From Cylicocyclus nassatus (Eukaryota; Nematoda; Chromadorea; Rhabditida; Strongylidae), in the NCBI GenBank assembly GCA_958299035.1, contig CATQJL010000316.1, positions 22,235,676 through 22,299,675 of the forward strand: DNA of 64,000 nucleotides, read 5' to 3'. Shown here piece after piece: positions 12,586 to 25,000 of the stretch (position 1 is the first letter of the stretch; each line of letters starts with the position of its first letter). A program made the translations under genes and the position numbers. The notes beneath the pieces were generated by a model. It saw only the letters and a program-made list of their open reading frames with translations. It was not told the origin of the DNA and made no database searches.

Positions 12586-13299
12586 ATGCTCCGTTCTCTT
12601 CTAATTGCAGCCAGCGCTGTGGCAATGGCTCTCGCTTTTCATCGTGAGTTTTTTTTTTTACTATTTTTCATAAATTTTCTCTACTGTTATCACATTCATT
12701 CCTCTCAAATCTATTATAACAGAGTATCGAGAGCTTAAGTGCTCAACCCCTACCAATACGATCCGCGGTGGTCCTGATAGGTAAGAGCACCTCATTCTTT
12801 GTTTGAAATATTTGCGCCAAGTTCCCCTTTCCAGGGCGGAGTGCCAACTCATTCTGAAGGAAGAAGAGCTAGAGACGGGCAGACCTGTACCTAAAGGTCT
12901 TGGCTGCTGGAAGGTTAGGCTCCTCAAATACTGTAAGTAACAACAACAAAATGATCTTTAGGAGGATCACGAAGGGGAGGAGCGAGAATACTGTGACCTG
13001 GTATGCCCCAAATCACATACTGTCTTCATCTCATACATCGATCAAGGTCATCGTGCTTGCTTCAACTATGTAACCTACCAGATTGAGAAAGTAAGCTACC
13101 ACACACTTGTTTTCTCAAATAATAGTTATAACCCCAATTTCAGCGCGAGGAAGAGCGATACTTGTGGCGCAGCGGAAAATGCCTGAACTCCACTGTCAAC
13201 TACCGCATCGGATGCAAATTCGATGATCCATTCGAGACCCAGTTCAAGACCGACAACGAGATTCTCGCTCGCCTTCGTGCTCGTGCTCGTCGTGCATAA
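12586..13299 (+). CDS. Secreted cysteine-rich protein, 5 exons, 159 aa
   Basis: Five exons join in frame: 12586-12643, 12723-12780, 12835-12913, 12962-13090 and 13144-13299 (TAA at the end). All four introns are GT..AG and 48-79 bp long, as in nematodes. The predicted product starts with a hydrophobic signal peptide (residues 1-17, cut likely after ALA). It has eight cysteines at 26, 42, 63, 76, 80, 98, 121 and 132, enough for four disulfides, one N-glycosylation site (NST at 123) and an arginine/alanine-rich tail. It is therefore probably exported, for example by gut or gland cells. I do not recognise the family and give no molecular function. The ATG follows a TATA box by about 40 bp, which supports this start. 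The third donor (GTTAGG at 12914) was chosen because the stronger GTAAGT at 12933 leads to an in-frame stop. Confidence 0.85.
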
Positions 13300-16155
13300 G
13301 CTCTAACTTCACTTTTAGTTATTTGTGCAATCTCTGATAATGTAGTAAATATTTATTATACAACCAACGATTATTCGCAGCACATTTTGTTTGAAGAATA
13401 GAACAGGGGTAGTGTCTAGTGGTAATGACTCAAAAACAACAACAAAGCTTATAGGCCAACATTATACAAGAACGACGAACTGTAACTCGGTGTTGAGGAA
13501 ACGATTCATGCCCCCAGCAGGCTAGGCATCGGTCAATTCCTGGGTTCTTTCCTCGACACTTGACGGAATTAACCAGAATCTTTCTTTTGACCAGCACTCT
13601 GCTTCTGCTCGCGGCTTTTATTTAATCTTCTACGCTCTGCTGAGAAATTTAGCTTCATGTTCTTCCGCCATTAAAAAATGTTAGATCTGTGTTCCTTGCC
13701 ATTTAACATAAGGAGCATTGTGATATTTGACTTTGGAATAACCCAATACGATTTTATTGTATATTGTAGAGATTGATGATTCGCTTTATTGCCAGCTGTC
13801 ATCAAATTCCGAAAGTTTTCAGCTACTCGCTACTCATCTGCTGTAAATTCAGCAATGCAATGCACTGTGCTATTCAAGCAGAGCAGCCGTAAGGAGTAAG
13901 TGCCATCAGGACAGTGGACGTACTACCAAACTTACACGCCTAGTTTGCAATCGCACTTATGGTCGTGTATCTGCCTGATACTTTATTGTGGCTCTGCAGA
14001 AAAACAAAGATAGCGACCGCGCGATATCCCTGTTACGTACAGAGTGTACCAAAAGCATGGTACAGTCTTTGATGATTCAATCTCTCTTCACACAAAGTCA
14101 TTTGCCGACCATTAGGTACCATTTTGTGAAGCCTGATTCTGTCTACATGGAAAGGATACTTGATGGCCGTGGCTTTTCGATATGTGATATACGTCAAAAG
14201 TTCTCCTCGAAGAGCTAACATCCGGTGTCCGTTGTGTGCTGAAGGGGCTAATGAGCAACGCTTTTTCTCGTTATCATACTTGAAGCGTTTCCACAAAAAT
14301 ACTATTGCTGAATAGGTGCTAAAGGTAGCGATAGTATACAAGATTATGCAACATTTTCGGGTGAATTTTTAAGACACATCCTTAAGCCACCTCTGAGATA
14401 CGATACGCTTGCTTACGCATATCAGGGAGGTGCGCATATCTAAATACTATGTTGTTGCTTATGTTGCTGGTAAAACTGAGCACGCACTTCTTCGAACATA
14501 GTTTGCAAAAAATCGGTAGATTCCCTCGTCACACCGCTTTACGGAGGGGCATATTTTCTCGATCTTGCAATAATCGTTGGTAATTATATACCTAGGGCCC
14601 CTATTGTGATTTTTTGCCTTGTTCTCAAAAAAATTAGTATTTTTCTCGACAGATGTGTACTGCTATTTTCAGCCAGTCCCTGCATTATAGAGAAGGGCCC
14701 AATCGCAAGCGCTTTGGGCTTTTGCACAACTTGCTAAATTGTCTGATTGCCCGGGCAATGAGAAGACTTTCCTATGGAGCTCCTTCTTGAGGACCACCAC
14801 GTGCAAACAGTGAGTTATTTGCATGGACACAGTATGAGATGATCCTGCAAGCACTGCATACAAAAGCCCGGAAAATCAGTGCCTTCCCTCCTCCCTCCTT
14901 TCGCGCACAAGGAAGGTTTCTCCACAGCCTTTAAAAATTCAAAGTCTTCTACTGTGACTTAAAGACGTTTTGGGTTTGACAGAATTAGCGGCTCAGATTG
15001 CATAGATGGTAGAATAGAGTGCTTGAGTAAAATACGCATTACTTTCCCAACTAAATTAACTACACTATTCAAGCACAAGGATATTTACAGTCACAGTGAA
15101 ACTGTTACGTTGGAACTCTATACCAGCATATCAGTCGACAACTTGAAAGGGCTTTTTACGTTCGTACTACTGAAGAAAATGACCTCAAACTTGAATTAAT
15201 CAATTGACAAGGATCACTATCAATCATCAATCATCACAGTTACCTACCCTTGCGTATCTTTGGAAAAAGTAGTAAACCGATAACCGATCAAATTTTCCAA
15301 ACAGCTGCATTAATTGTCCAGCATTGAATTGGACAAGACTATACGTGACAAACCTCCCCTCAGCCCTTTGACAAACCTCTCTCTCCCCTCAGCCCTTTCC
15401 TTCTCTACCTCATATAGCATGTTGATCAAAGTTTCTTTGAAAGCATTTTGACTTCTTGATCCCGAAGAAAAACGTATTAGAGCTTACTCTTTCTGTAAGC
15501 CAATGGCCAAGCTCTATGTAATGCTCTCAGCATAAATTTGAATGACGTGGGAAGTAGTTTTTCGTCGGGCACTTTTGAAGCATTCTATTAAGTTTACACC
15601 TAAGTTTTGCAACTTTTCCCATAGCTTTTTTCTTATTATAGTCGCAATTTCGTTCTCTGGCATCATGTTGATTGTGTAATCTGCACTTTTGCGCAAACCG
15701 TATTTTTGATAACAAAGTAGAAAATTATGATTTTTTTAAAAAAAACTGCTGAAAATTGAGGTTCTACGGTTTTTGGCAAAATGAAGCAGTACAAAACCTG
15801 AATCAAACATATCAAAAAGCAATTATAGGCAGCACGTAGCTAAAAGTTGGCATATTATCAGTTAAAAAACCAAATTTTGAGACGAATCAAGTTAGGTCGC
15901 CTTTCAGAAGTGAACAAGTCAAACACTTCAAATGTGAATTTGGAATTCCATCTGTCAATAATTAACGAGGGAAACTACCTAACTTAGCTCGCGCTTTCGG
16001 AATAAGACACTATATCTAGCATCAGCTTAGCACGCTGATGCCAAATATGCTGTTTCCAGCTGCCGCGCATCATTCGCAACGGAGTTGTGAGGGCCTCCTC
16101 TCCTATGACTCGCTCCACCGGCAAGTCTAGGGAACACGACAATGAGAACTTGAGG
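13300..16155. other. No gene confirmed
   Basis: 3' flank of the secreted-protein gene, then AT-rich DNA. A minus-strand frame at 14033-14341 contains a stretch (CGAAAAGCCACGGCCATCAA) resembling 51405-51435 on the plus strand, so it is probably repeat-derived. Confidence 0.45.
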
Positions 16156-16226
16156 TCGTATTGTGCAGTGGTAAGTATCTCGCTCTATAATCTGAAGGTC
16201 CGAGGGTTCGAGTCCTATTGCGTGTT
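16156..16226 (+). pseudogene. tRNA-Met-like pseudogene or SINE head
   Basis: An A-box-like GTGCAGTGG and a B box GGGTTCGAGTCC frame the segment ATAATCTGAAGGTC, typical of elongator tRNA-Met. The position-33 base is C, the anticodon would be TAT, and acceptor and T stems do not pair, so this is not a working tRNA. It may be a decayed tRNA or a tRNA-derived short repeat. Confidence 0.5.
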
Positions 16227-17185
16227 TAATGTTTTGCAAATCCTCAAAAGTGTTCATTAGGCAGCTTTTGCTGACAGATTCAGATTGCGGCGTACTGGTT
16301 TCACCATAAAAACTTTACATGGACTACATGCTGCACCGTTTTCGATTGCAAATGATTTTTGAGTGGTTCTGAACGCTCTACATATATTTATATATTTATT
16401 TATAGACAGTGATGGTGCATAGCAACGAAGTGCTAAAAACACAAATGCCTTTCACAGTAAGCACAACGAATAAATTAAAGTTGGTGCAGCCATCATGCAC
16501 TTAAGTACTTCAGTTGATGCGAAGCAGAATTGTACTGGAGTCTCAAAAGTGCCAGGATGATTTTCTAGTTATCTGGCGGCATGCCAAGGATAGCAAAGGA
16601 AGTTTCGGAAGCGTGGTGAACAGAACTGGGAGTAAATGAGAGAAAGAATTTTCAAAACTAAATCCCTTTGATGCACGGAGAATTGTGAGCGTGAACGTGT
16701 GAGATGAACCGTTTGTACATGGCCTTAAGAGGCTTAAAAAATACGTCCAGAGATTGATTTGCGAAGTGGTAACGGGAGAGATGTTCAATATTTTTACTTG
16801 TCTCGACTAGGCACAGCTGCCGTGATTACGCTGTGGTCCCTAAAAGCGGGAATCGACCATCAGTAGTATGTTATTAGATGTTGAGCTCGAGGACTCCAAG
16901 CAAGTGGTGACCCATTTTATGAGAAGATTTTTCGTCATCATGTGAGTGACGTTGGCGCACACCTCGAGGTTGGGGGCTCGGAAGTGTCCTCTATTAGGAA
17001 ACGTTCCCTGCCTTTCCCAGAAATCGAAAATCGCAAGTTTGTGGTAGGAAAGAGGACATGACAAATTACCTGAAATACCATAAAAAGTTCGTCGCCCAGG
17101 TGGCCATGAGCAAATAGTGTTGGCATGATTGTAAAAGAATGGGTGATCGCTGAGACAGCCTGGACTACCGTTTAACCTTTCTCAC

Positions 17186-17501
17186 CCCTTTTCCGGCCAA
17201 AGAGCGCGCAGAATGCATCTTCTCCACAAATCCGCTCTGATCTGCGTTGCAGACCGCTCCCAGCCGCCGTTGCATTTCTAGAATCTATTTCAAAGTCACA
17301 ACGGTACTTTTATTATCTCATACCTATTTTTACTGCTCTCACAAAGTCTTGAGCAACCTGCGTAAGTCGCTCGCTCTCCATAAAATTTCTCTTCGAAATA
17401 AAAGTAGTGATATGTCGCAAGACAATTCCATTACTTTTTTTTGAATTAATGGATACACCGACGACTAGCACAAAAGTTGCTAGTATGTAAGTCGGTCTCA
17501 T
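17186..17501 (-). CDS. Signal-peptide gene, first two exons, unknown family
   Basis: Exon 1 (17501-17324) starts with ATG and a clear signal peptide (residues 1-20, hydrophobic core YILATFVLVVGV). The donor is GTATGAG, then a 46-bp intron ending TTCTAG, then exon 2 (17277-17186) with donor GTGAGA. The one-base phase carries over exactly and adds 31 open codons, giving 90 residues in total. The visible part is basic and helical after the signal. The 3' end is unresolved: an acceptor at 17073 would add about 43 codons to a stop at 16938-16940. The exon 1 start overlaps, in another frame, the end of a coding-like stretch at 17446-17785. Secretion is inferred from the signal peptide. No family recognised. 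Confidence 0.45.
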
Positions 17502-18000
17502 TCATTCGCAGAGCGATAATCTTCAAGTCGCTGTCATAGTGTGCTATTCCGGCGTTGAACTTCAGTCTCAAAATCTCCCGCAATTTTTCCGCCAACATCC
17601 GTAGCTTTATCCGCTTGTCCGCCTCAAGATCACCTAATAATAAGGAACATGCTTTTGCAAAATCGTTATCATTATGCTGTACCACAAGCAGCTTGTTGAT
17701 TTTGCCATTGTTTGCTACTGTAACCAACGGTTTCTGGTAAGGTGGCCCGAGAAAGAAAGCGCCACATTTTATAAGTTTTGGCTATATAAGCTCCTAAAAA
17801 TTAGCAAGCATACCAAACAATTTTCGTTGTGCGTGACCTAGAGCACACAATTTTGATCAGAAAAATTTCTGTAGTGTATTTCCCAAAAGAAGATCCTTGG
17901 ATCTCCACTTGTTTTCGACTATAACTGATGTAAACTTTCTCTTCCTTCATGACAAGGTTTTCGAACAACTTGAATTTTTCCGATTTGCACAAGAAGATAG
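17446..18000 (-). CDS. Two coding-like exons upstream of the signal-peptide exon
   Basis: On the minus strand an open exon of about 60 codons (start near 18000, with EKFKLFENLVMKEEKVYIS) can join, through a short intron of about 42 bp ending TTATATAG and without loss of phase, to a second open exon. The second holds VTVANNGKINKLLVVQHND and a long charged helix (ADKRIKLRMLAEKLREILR), and is open to a stop at 17446. Composition is protein-like and quite unlike the surrounding chance frames. The intron is at the lower size limit and no start was found. It may be the 3' part of a gene beginning further upstream (see 18234-18460). Function unknown. Confidence 0.35.
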
Positions 18001-18233
18001 CAAACGGGTGACAACAACTTGCAGGATTTGTTGCAAAAATTCAAAAGCGTTGTAGCCCATAGATAAGCGTTTACGTGCTGTTCCATTACGCAATGGTCAA
18101 AGATTCCTGAACTTTTTTTTAATCTGTCATGAGCAGTGGGAGGTAAGAACAGTGCGTTGTTTTTAAAGGAAAGCGTGCCTCTAGTGTGGGTATTTCTCCG
18201 GACGACTCCGCCTATATCTCTTTGACAAGAAGA

Positions 18234-18460
18234 TTAGCAAACTGTACAACGCGATATTTTGATTTTCAAGTTATCCACACGTCGAAGATCTTCCAAGAAA
18301 ACCAAATATCCGACGATGAAGGCGGCACATAAAGCTGAAGGGCACAAAATCACTGCTCCTGCTAGCGAAAACACAGCGTTCGCAAACTGAAAATGATGCT
18401 GGATGAATGAATGTCTGAGGACTAAGCAACAGGCAACAAATTCCATCATGCTCAGTTTGG
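18234..18460 (-). CDS. Membrane-protein-like exon
   Basis: An open minus-strand frame encodes two hydrophobic stretches (around FANAVFSLAGAVILCPSA and CAAFIVGYLVFL) followed by a basic segment (DLRRVDNLKIKISR), as in a multi-pass membrane protein. A possible donor GTACAG lies at the 3' side. It is on the same strand as, and just upstream of, the exons at 17446-18000 and might belong with them. Family unknown; could be a chance frame. Confidence 0.25.
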
Positions 18461-18469
18461 CGTCATTGA

Positions 18470-21400
18470 TGGTAAATCTTCAAGACAAAAGGCAAATCTT
18501 GACGTATGTGCAGTTACTGTTACTCATTACGCATATTTAGCTCAATTTGCATCTCCATTGAGTTTCATTCTTATCTTTGGAGAACAAGAAAGAAAAGCTG
18601 AAATGAGTATAGCAGAGACTGAAGATGTTTAAAAAAAATTGATACACCTTTTAGACGGTCGCGCGTGACTCCATCGCTATTCACATGGAGCGCGTCCACG
18701 CAACACTGCGCGGGAGTGAACATGCCAACAGCGAAAATCCTGCCTTGAAGATTGAAATTTGTTAGAAGAGCTGTAAATCATGTGAGGTCATTGAGTCTTT
18801 CGGTGCAACTCTCATCTTCAAGAATAGTTGCACTAGATCTTTTTTCAAAGGAAGAGAACCTCAGCAGCACCAGTTCAATCTGATTCCGTCATGATTACCC
18901 GGAAAGACGCCTGTGACAGCCAGCGGGAACTCCAACGAGGTGATCCGAACATATCTTTGAGCCCCTAGACTAGTTCTTCCCTGAATGCCATTACACGTAA
19001 AGTTACACTAATCATATCATATCAAGAATGAATTCTTGGAATTTAGAACGAAAAACATTTGAGCCTTTTGATTTTTGTACATAAATAATTCATGTACTTT
19101 CGATTCCTTAGTCCTTTTCTTCATCGCATATTGTAGTGGTAAGTGCATGGGAGGAGCGTAAACTGATGTTCGATAAGTTCCCGGTGGCATCTGTACGCTG
19201 AAGATGCTTTTATGTTCAAGATGCTTGTAAAATTAACAGCTGCGCTTGCAAGACTCCATAGACCCTTTCATAGCTCTTTCTGAACAGCTTAGATGTTTAA
19301 AGAAAATTACCAGAATTATATGAATTATATCGTGGCAACTGCACTTTTGAATTAAGATTATCAATTTTAATACAAGCGGCCATGATTTCTGCCGGAAAAC
19401 AACCGCAGAAAAAAACTCAAGAGATATGTTATTTACAGAATTATTTGCTGAGCCGAGCCGGTGTGAACTCGTTGGTCGCAATATGAACTGTAAGGTGGTT
19501 CTATGCGTGCAGATAATTTGTAATCGTTTTGAATTGAAGGATAGACTGATCGCACTCAAGAACTGAACATTACTCGTAATAGCATAAGTAATGCGGTCTC
19601 ACGCAAATGTGTAAAAACATAGTTTTCCTGAGTTATCAGCAGAACATGTTGAACGTGGGCCACCGTCTAGGCCCAGAGTCTCTCGGGAGGAGAAAATATA
19701 GATCGCTAGAAGAATATGTAGAAATTGTATGAGGAGACAAAAGCTATGCGTGACTGACTTTTTGAAGCTTGTCTCGCGCAGTCATCGTATGCGGTGACTT
19801 GGTCACCGTCAGTAACTGTGGTGAACACGAAAACGCTCAAGAAACAAATAATTAGCAAAAATGCAAGCGGTGCAACTGCTCTCCGTGTAGTAATGCTTTA
19901 CATCTGCGTGTCTGAAGTTACGCGATCTTGATAAACAAAGTTAACGTGTCAATGCAATGCGCTCCAGGCAAAACATGGAAAAACGAATTGACCGGTCATA
20001 AACTGACTAGTCGTGCAATCTAACTTGTACATACATGATGCTTTAATTCGCGTCTTCAGGATTCGACAGGATAATTTTGCAGTTTAGCCACCTACTGTAC
20101 CGAAGACATTATGATTGGCCAGTTCAAAAAGTCTGCACAGTCGGCGGCAAGCAAAAAAGCATTAAAGAAGAACCACTTACCTGGGCGTCTGTATATCTAT
20201 GTATATGCGATGGAAAGCACTCGCGTTACCAGCGAGCGTTAGCCTAGCCCAGTGGAAACGGAGTATAACAATCAGCTACGATCACACTAGCTCTGATACA
20301 CAGTTTACTATGGGGAAGACAGAAGCACAGCAGCACAGCACATGGATAAGAGCCAATGAACATCATGGGAACCTCAACTGGCAAAACTCACAAAACACCA
20401 ATACATAGACGGCTTAAGCACCATTTGACTCGCAGCTCAGCAATAACGCCAAATCATTCCTTAATTTTAGAATTTTTTATTCTGATGCTTTCGAAGAGCA
20501 CTGATGACTTTTATGTAGAGCAAACCTTTGGCTACATTGTATCTATTTTAGATTACATGAATCGCGTTTACCAAGTCCGTTATAATTATTTATTTAATAA
20601 AAACCGCGGCTTTTTGGTTAAGTTTAACACGGAAAAGTACCGAAAATTCCAAAGAGCTTCTCTTTCAAAGCAAATCAAACTTGGTTGCATAAATAATGGG
20701 GGTATAACAGCGCACTGTAACGCGCTATCCGCATAGCTGGTCCGCTCGTAGTTTTTCATTTGTTGGCTAATGAGGTAAACATCATCTTAGTCATGTCTTT
20801 GCTCAGGCATCAGCTTCTGAGTGTATCATAATTATGCGATTTGTTTGGCGTCTTTGATTGGACATCAGTATATATGGAATTTTCGATAAGAGAGAATGTC
20901 AATCACAGTTATAAACCTCACAAATTTGCACGTTTTGAACTTAATAATAGTTTGAGTTCCAGAGCTTGAGCCTCCGTATTTGGGTTTTATTGATTCAAAG
21001 AACTTCAACTACTTTAAGGCTACCACTTTTCTTTCATTGCAAAACAAAAACACCACGAAATACAGGAGATACGACGCTCGCCATCGACTTCTATGAGGTC
21101 GTTGACAACCGAAAGCGCCATAAACCTTTGCAAATAATGATCTGCAATCTATTTGAGACTTTTCCTGTTATGAAATGTTTGGGAGGTAATTCTCAACGTT
21201 TTTCACTTTCTAGGCTCTGACGAGGGCACCTAGACATGTTAGCGGAATAAATATTATAGTAATCTTGATGTTAAGTAAATCACTCAAGCAACTGTATCTG
21301 CAATCGGGCAACAGCGACACGCAAGCTTAAACTGGTAAAAAAAATAGCTGTTCTGCTCAGCATTATTTCTTGGACTCGCTATGCATTGCTTGCCTTACTC

Positions 21401-22010
21401 TTTTATGAAAATGGGTGCACCGGTAATGGAAGAGAATGAAGTGAGCGCTTCATTACTGTCCAAAATAATCTCTAATGGAAACTAACTGGACTTTAAAAAA
21501 TGGAATAAAACTAAGGAATTTAGGCCCTCAGAGGTGTTGGTAGCAAATCGCGACCAAAAGCACGGCTCAGAACTGTCATTTTGAGATTCCTCCATACGCA
21601 CGAACGTGAGATAGAAAACTAGTGTGAAATGAAAATACCTTGTCCTTTTATTCCACAAACTCATAGAGTAGTGTTAACAAAAAACCTAGGTCAGCTTTCA
21701 TTATTTGATATGAGGGATGAGGGGAATGTGAGAGGGGTAAACTAGGCTTTTGCTATGAACATGTACAGACTAATTCATAAACCATATGCGCAGAAGATGG
21801 AGAAGAAATGAAAAGCAAAAATTACCAGAGAAGCAATCGCATATATTTTTCAACATGAAAGTGGAAACTCCAAATGAATTACGTACATAGTAAATGTAGC
21901 ATGTGGACATCTTAAGAATGGATGGGGTATAAATACAAAGCTGTTCGATCGGTATAATTTAACGAACTGCAAAAAAAGCATGACCATTTCAAGTTAAAGT
22001 ACCAACGACT
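18470..22010. other. No gene confirmed downstream of the methyltransferase
   Basis: AT-rich DNA. A tRNA-like A-box segment is at about 19135 without a proper B box, and a decayed arm of the 26-kb foldback is at about 21215. Open frames here (for example 20356-20736) show no family features. Confidence 0.45.
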
Positions 22011-22017
22011 TTCTTGC

Positions 22018-25000
22018 CTAAATCGTCTTTCTAAGAATATATTTTGATACACAATGTTCATCTGCAAAATTCAGGTAATACAGGCGCATGTTAATTCGTC
22101 TTCGTGGACGGAAGAAAGCGTATCGATTGTCCTTTAGCAACCTCAGGAAAAAGGCTTTGATTAGCTCTTTTTGTGTCCGACTTGGCTGATGAATCTGTAA
22201 TAAAAAGGTAATAATTCTGTTGTAACAGTGAGGTCTATGTGTTGTTTAGTAAGACACGTGTAATGCAGCTAAAAAACTAATAAATTCTTACTGTACTAGG
22301 TTGGCTAGAAAATGAGTTCCGTCGTTTCCAAGGGTTTGTAGATGTGTGACAGATCATTTTATGTATGACTAGCTGGCTTACCCGGCTCCGCCCGGCCCTG
22401 CCAAAACACTACGTAAAAGAACACTATCCCTATTTCTGTACGAACCCTTCCCTGTGCCCACGCCTACATGCCAAATCACTATTCCCGTTTTAGTAATCAG
22501 CATGCTGACTATCCCCCTGTCCCAATTCCCGCCCCGTTGCTCAAACTTTGCAAAAAATCGATAAAATCGATAAAAGTAGTGCACAATCTCAAAAACTAAT
22601 ATTGTATTCGTAATCAGCATGCTCGATTACCCCCCCCCCCCCGTGCCAACTCCCGGCCCCTCAGGTGAGCTCTGCAAAAAATCGATAAAAATCGATAAAA
22701 TCGATATCGATCGATGACGAAAAGTAGCCTATGACACCCGCCGGGGCCCGAAGTGTATGTGTGCCAAGTTTGGTCCGGATTGGTTCAGAAATGGAATTTT
22801 CTATTCGGAACATACGAACAGACAGACAGACAGACAGACATACAGACAGACAAACAGACATTCAGCTTTATATATAAGATTATATGGTACCATTGGAAAG
22901 AGCAAACTCAAAGAAAATTGGATGGTGAATTCTGCTTGTTTAATAAATTTTTCATTACGAAATGATGCAAAAGAAAAATAATCAGATTTTTTAAACCAAA
23001 GTCTCTAAAAAAATGCTTCGAAAAACGAAATAAAGCTTGGCGTACGTAGAATGCACAGTTGGTGCCCACACGACAGATTTTTGAATTTGCGACCATTTGC
23101 ATGACCATAGACGGTCAAACTCAAGCATTCTGAGTGCCTGAAAATTGACTTCCACGCGCAAAAGCGTGAATATTCTGACATGAATTTTACGTGAATTATC
23201 ACGTAATCAAAGGCTGTATGTATTAAATAACCAATCTTCTCATCGTGCGCTCACAAAGGCTGAGATTGAAAAGTAGCAAGTCAAAAATGATTTGTTAGGA
23301 GACTAGCCATTTAGGAGCATAACTGTCGTGTATTGATGACGAAACTATGGAAACTTGATGTGTAAGAGTGGAGTTTGTATCTACTTTTCTGCAGAAAAAG
23401 AAACTTTAGCTAAATAGCTGCTGAACTATTGTTGGGATCAATCATACTTTGCCCAAAAGCGCCCAAAAGCGTCAGAAGGCCCTCTTTTGCAATGCATCTT
23501 CTTATGCATCATCAATGCATCGATCCCTCTCCCACCGTCAGAGGCGGCATTCCGCAGCGCTAAAAACATAAGGGTCCCACAACAACTCTGCCTCTCTAAC
23601 CATGGAGGGGAGCGTTCCACTCGTTCAAATTCAAATTGAGGGGGCTTGGAAAATGCTGGCTTTCGCCATTTCGCGCTCTAAAATTGGCTTTCCGGAATCA
23701 GCGCGTCGAATTACCCCAGGTAAGCGAAAAAACTGAAAGTCGAGGATTTGCCAAGCCACCGCCTTTAATCATAAGCCAACCTATGGATTACATAGTGAGA
23801 ACTCAGTCATCTCAGGCAAAAGTACCGGGCGACTGCCGCGCCACGTGGAGGCAATCTGGGCGCCGCGTTCAACAAGCGGCCCGGACATATGAGATATGCT
23901 TGGCTGGCATTTGTGGCTTCTTGTATACTTTTGCCTAAGATAGTATAATGTTAGGTTCGTACATACGTTTGGCAACTGAGTTCATATCTTTTCTCTTCTT
24001 AAATATAGCGCTCTCATTTTCTGATATAAAGTAGATTAGGTGATATGCTACGAATCTTCGCAAACCGTTTTGTTTCTAGAGGCGAAGTGGGGAAAGTTTG
24101 CGCATTTTCTAAAAGCTGATCAGATTAGAAATTTCTCTTTGCTAAAAACAGAAAATCAAGACCTTCTTAGCCGCATCAAACGATTGAGCCGGAACTGTAC
24201 ATAGACTGTTGATGTTTTTCTAGCAACCATCTCTGTACTTCACCCTTTCAATACGTTTGCTGCAAACTGAGAACGGCTTTCTTTGGTTTAATGAAATTTA
24301 TGATTTGACAGCTTTCGGAAAAGAGTTCGCCACCAGAAACAAAACGGTTTGTGCAGATTCGTAGCCCACTATCAACTCTACATTATGGCCCGTAGTAAAC
24401 CCCCCATCAGGGCATCTTTCTCGACGCGGACCGGCGTTGATCTCATCACGCCTCAGTCTAGCATCCGGCGAGCCATTGATCTGGATGCGGATCGCTTTCG
24501 AGGCATCACAATCAAGTGCCTTCTTGAAAAGGGAACCACTCGAGCTGGTTTGGTCGAGCAGGTAAGGGACTGAAATTGAACGCGCGCGGCCATGGTTCGA
24601 CACCGGCTAGCGCGACGTTTTTGCTGTATTGCAGGGCGTCTTTGATAGCGACCACTATCGGAAAATCGATGATGACCGCTATCAAGGATTTCGCCTAGAA
24701 AAAACATGGATGACACAAAAACGCATTTTTTGACGAAAATTTTATGGAAAATTGAAATAACTGCAACATAAATCCAACGAAATAAATCTACAAATTCTTG
24801 CCTTGAGCAGTTTGTCAAAAAAAGTCAGTAAAATCTACAAAAAAGAAAAAGAGGTTTTTTTCTTTTCCTCCCCAAAATCAGCTGTTCATCGATCCTCTCC
24901 TTTTCGGGCGCGGTTGTGCAGTTTCGCGACGATTTTTTCTGCATTTTTTGGCAAAGCTGTGTGTATCGTAAGTTACTCAGGAGCAACTTATGTTAGATGC

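Noticed and set aside
13405..13460. tRNA-like TGTCTAGTGGTAATGAC
   Set aside because: Followed by a CAA-rich stretch; no anticodon arm, T arm or B box.
16027..16257. Minus-strand open frame of 76 codons
   Set aside because: It runs across the tRNA-Met-like segment, so it is a translation of an RNA-derived repeat.
19131..19190. tRNA-like A-box segment (TTGTAGTGGTAAGTGCATGG)
   Set aside because: No canonical B box at the right spacing and no cloverleaf; at most a very old relative of the 16.1-kb pseudogene.
22290..22330. Possible mariner end (CTAGGTTGGCTAGAAAATGA)
   Set aside because: No matching inverted end was found in the window, so no element can be bounded.
22817..22860. Regularly spaced short repeats, considered as a CRISPR-like array
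   Set aside because: A plain CAGA microsatellite within a dispersed repeat, in an animal genome.
23810..23942. Short inverted pair CAGGCAAAAGTA / TACTTTTGCCT as a miniature element
   Set aside because: The arms are only about 12 bp, no target duplication is seen and there is no second copy.
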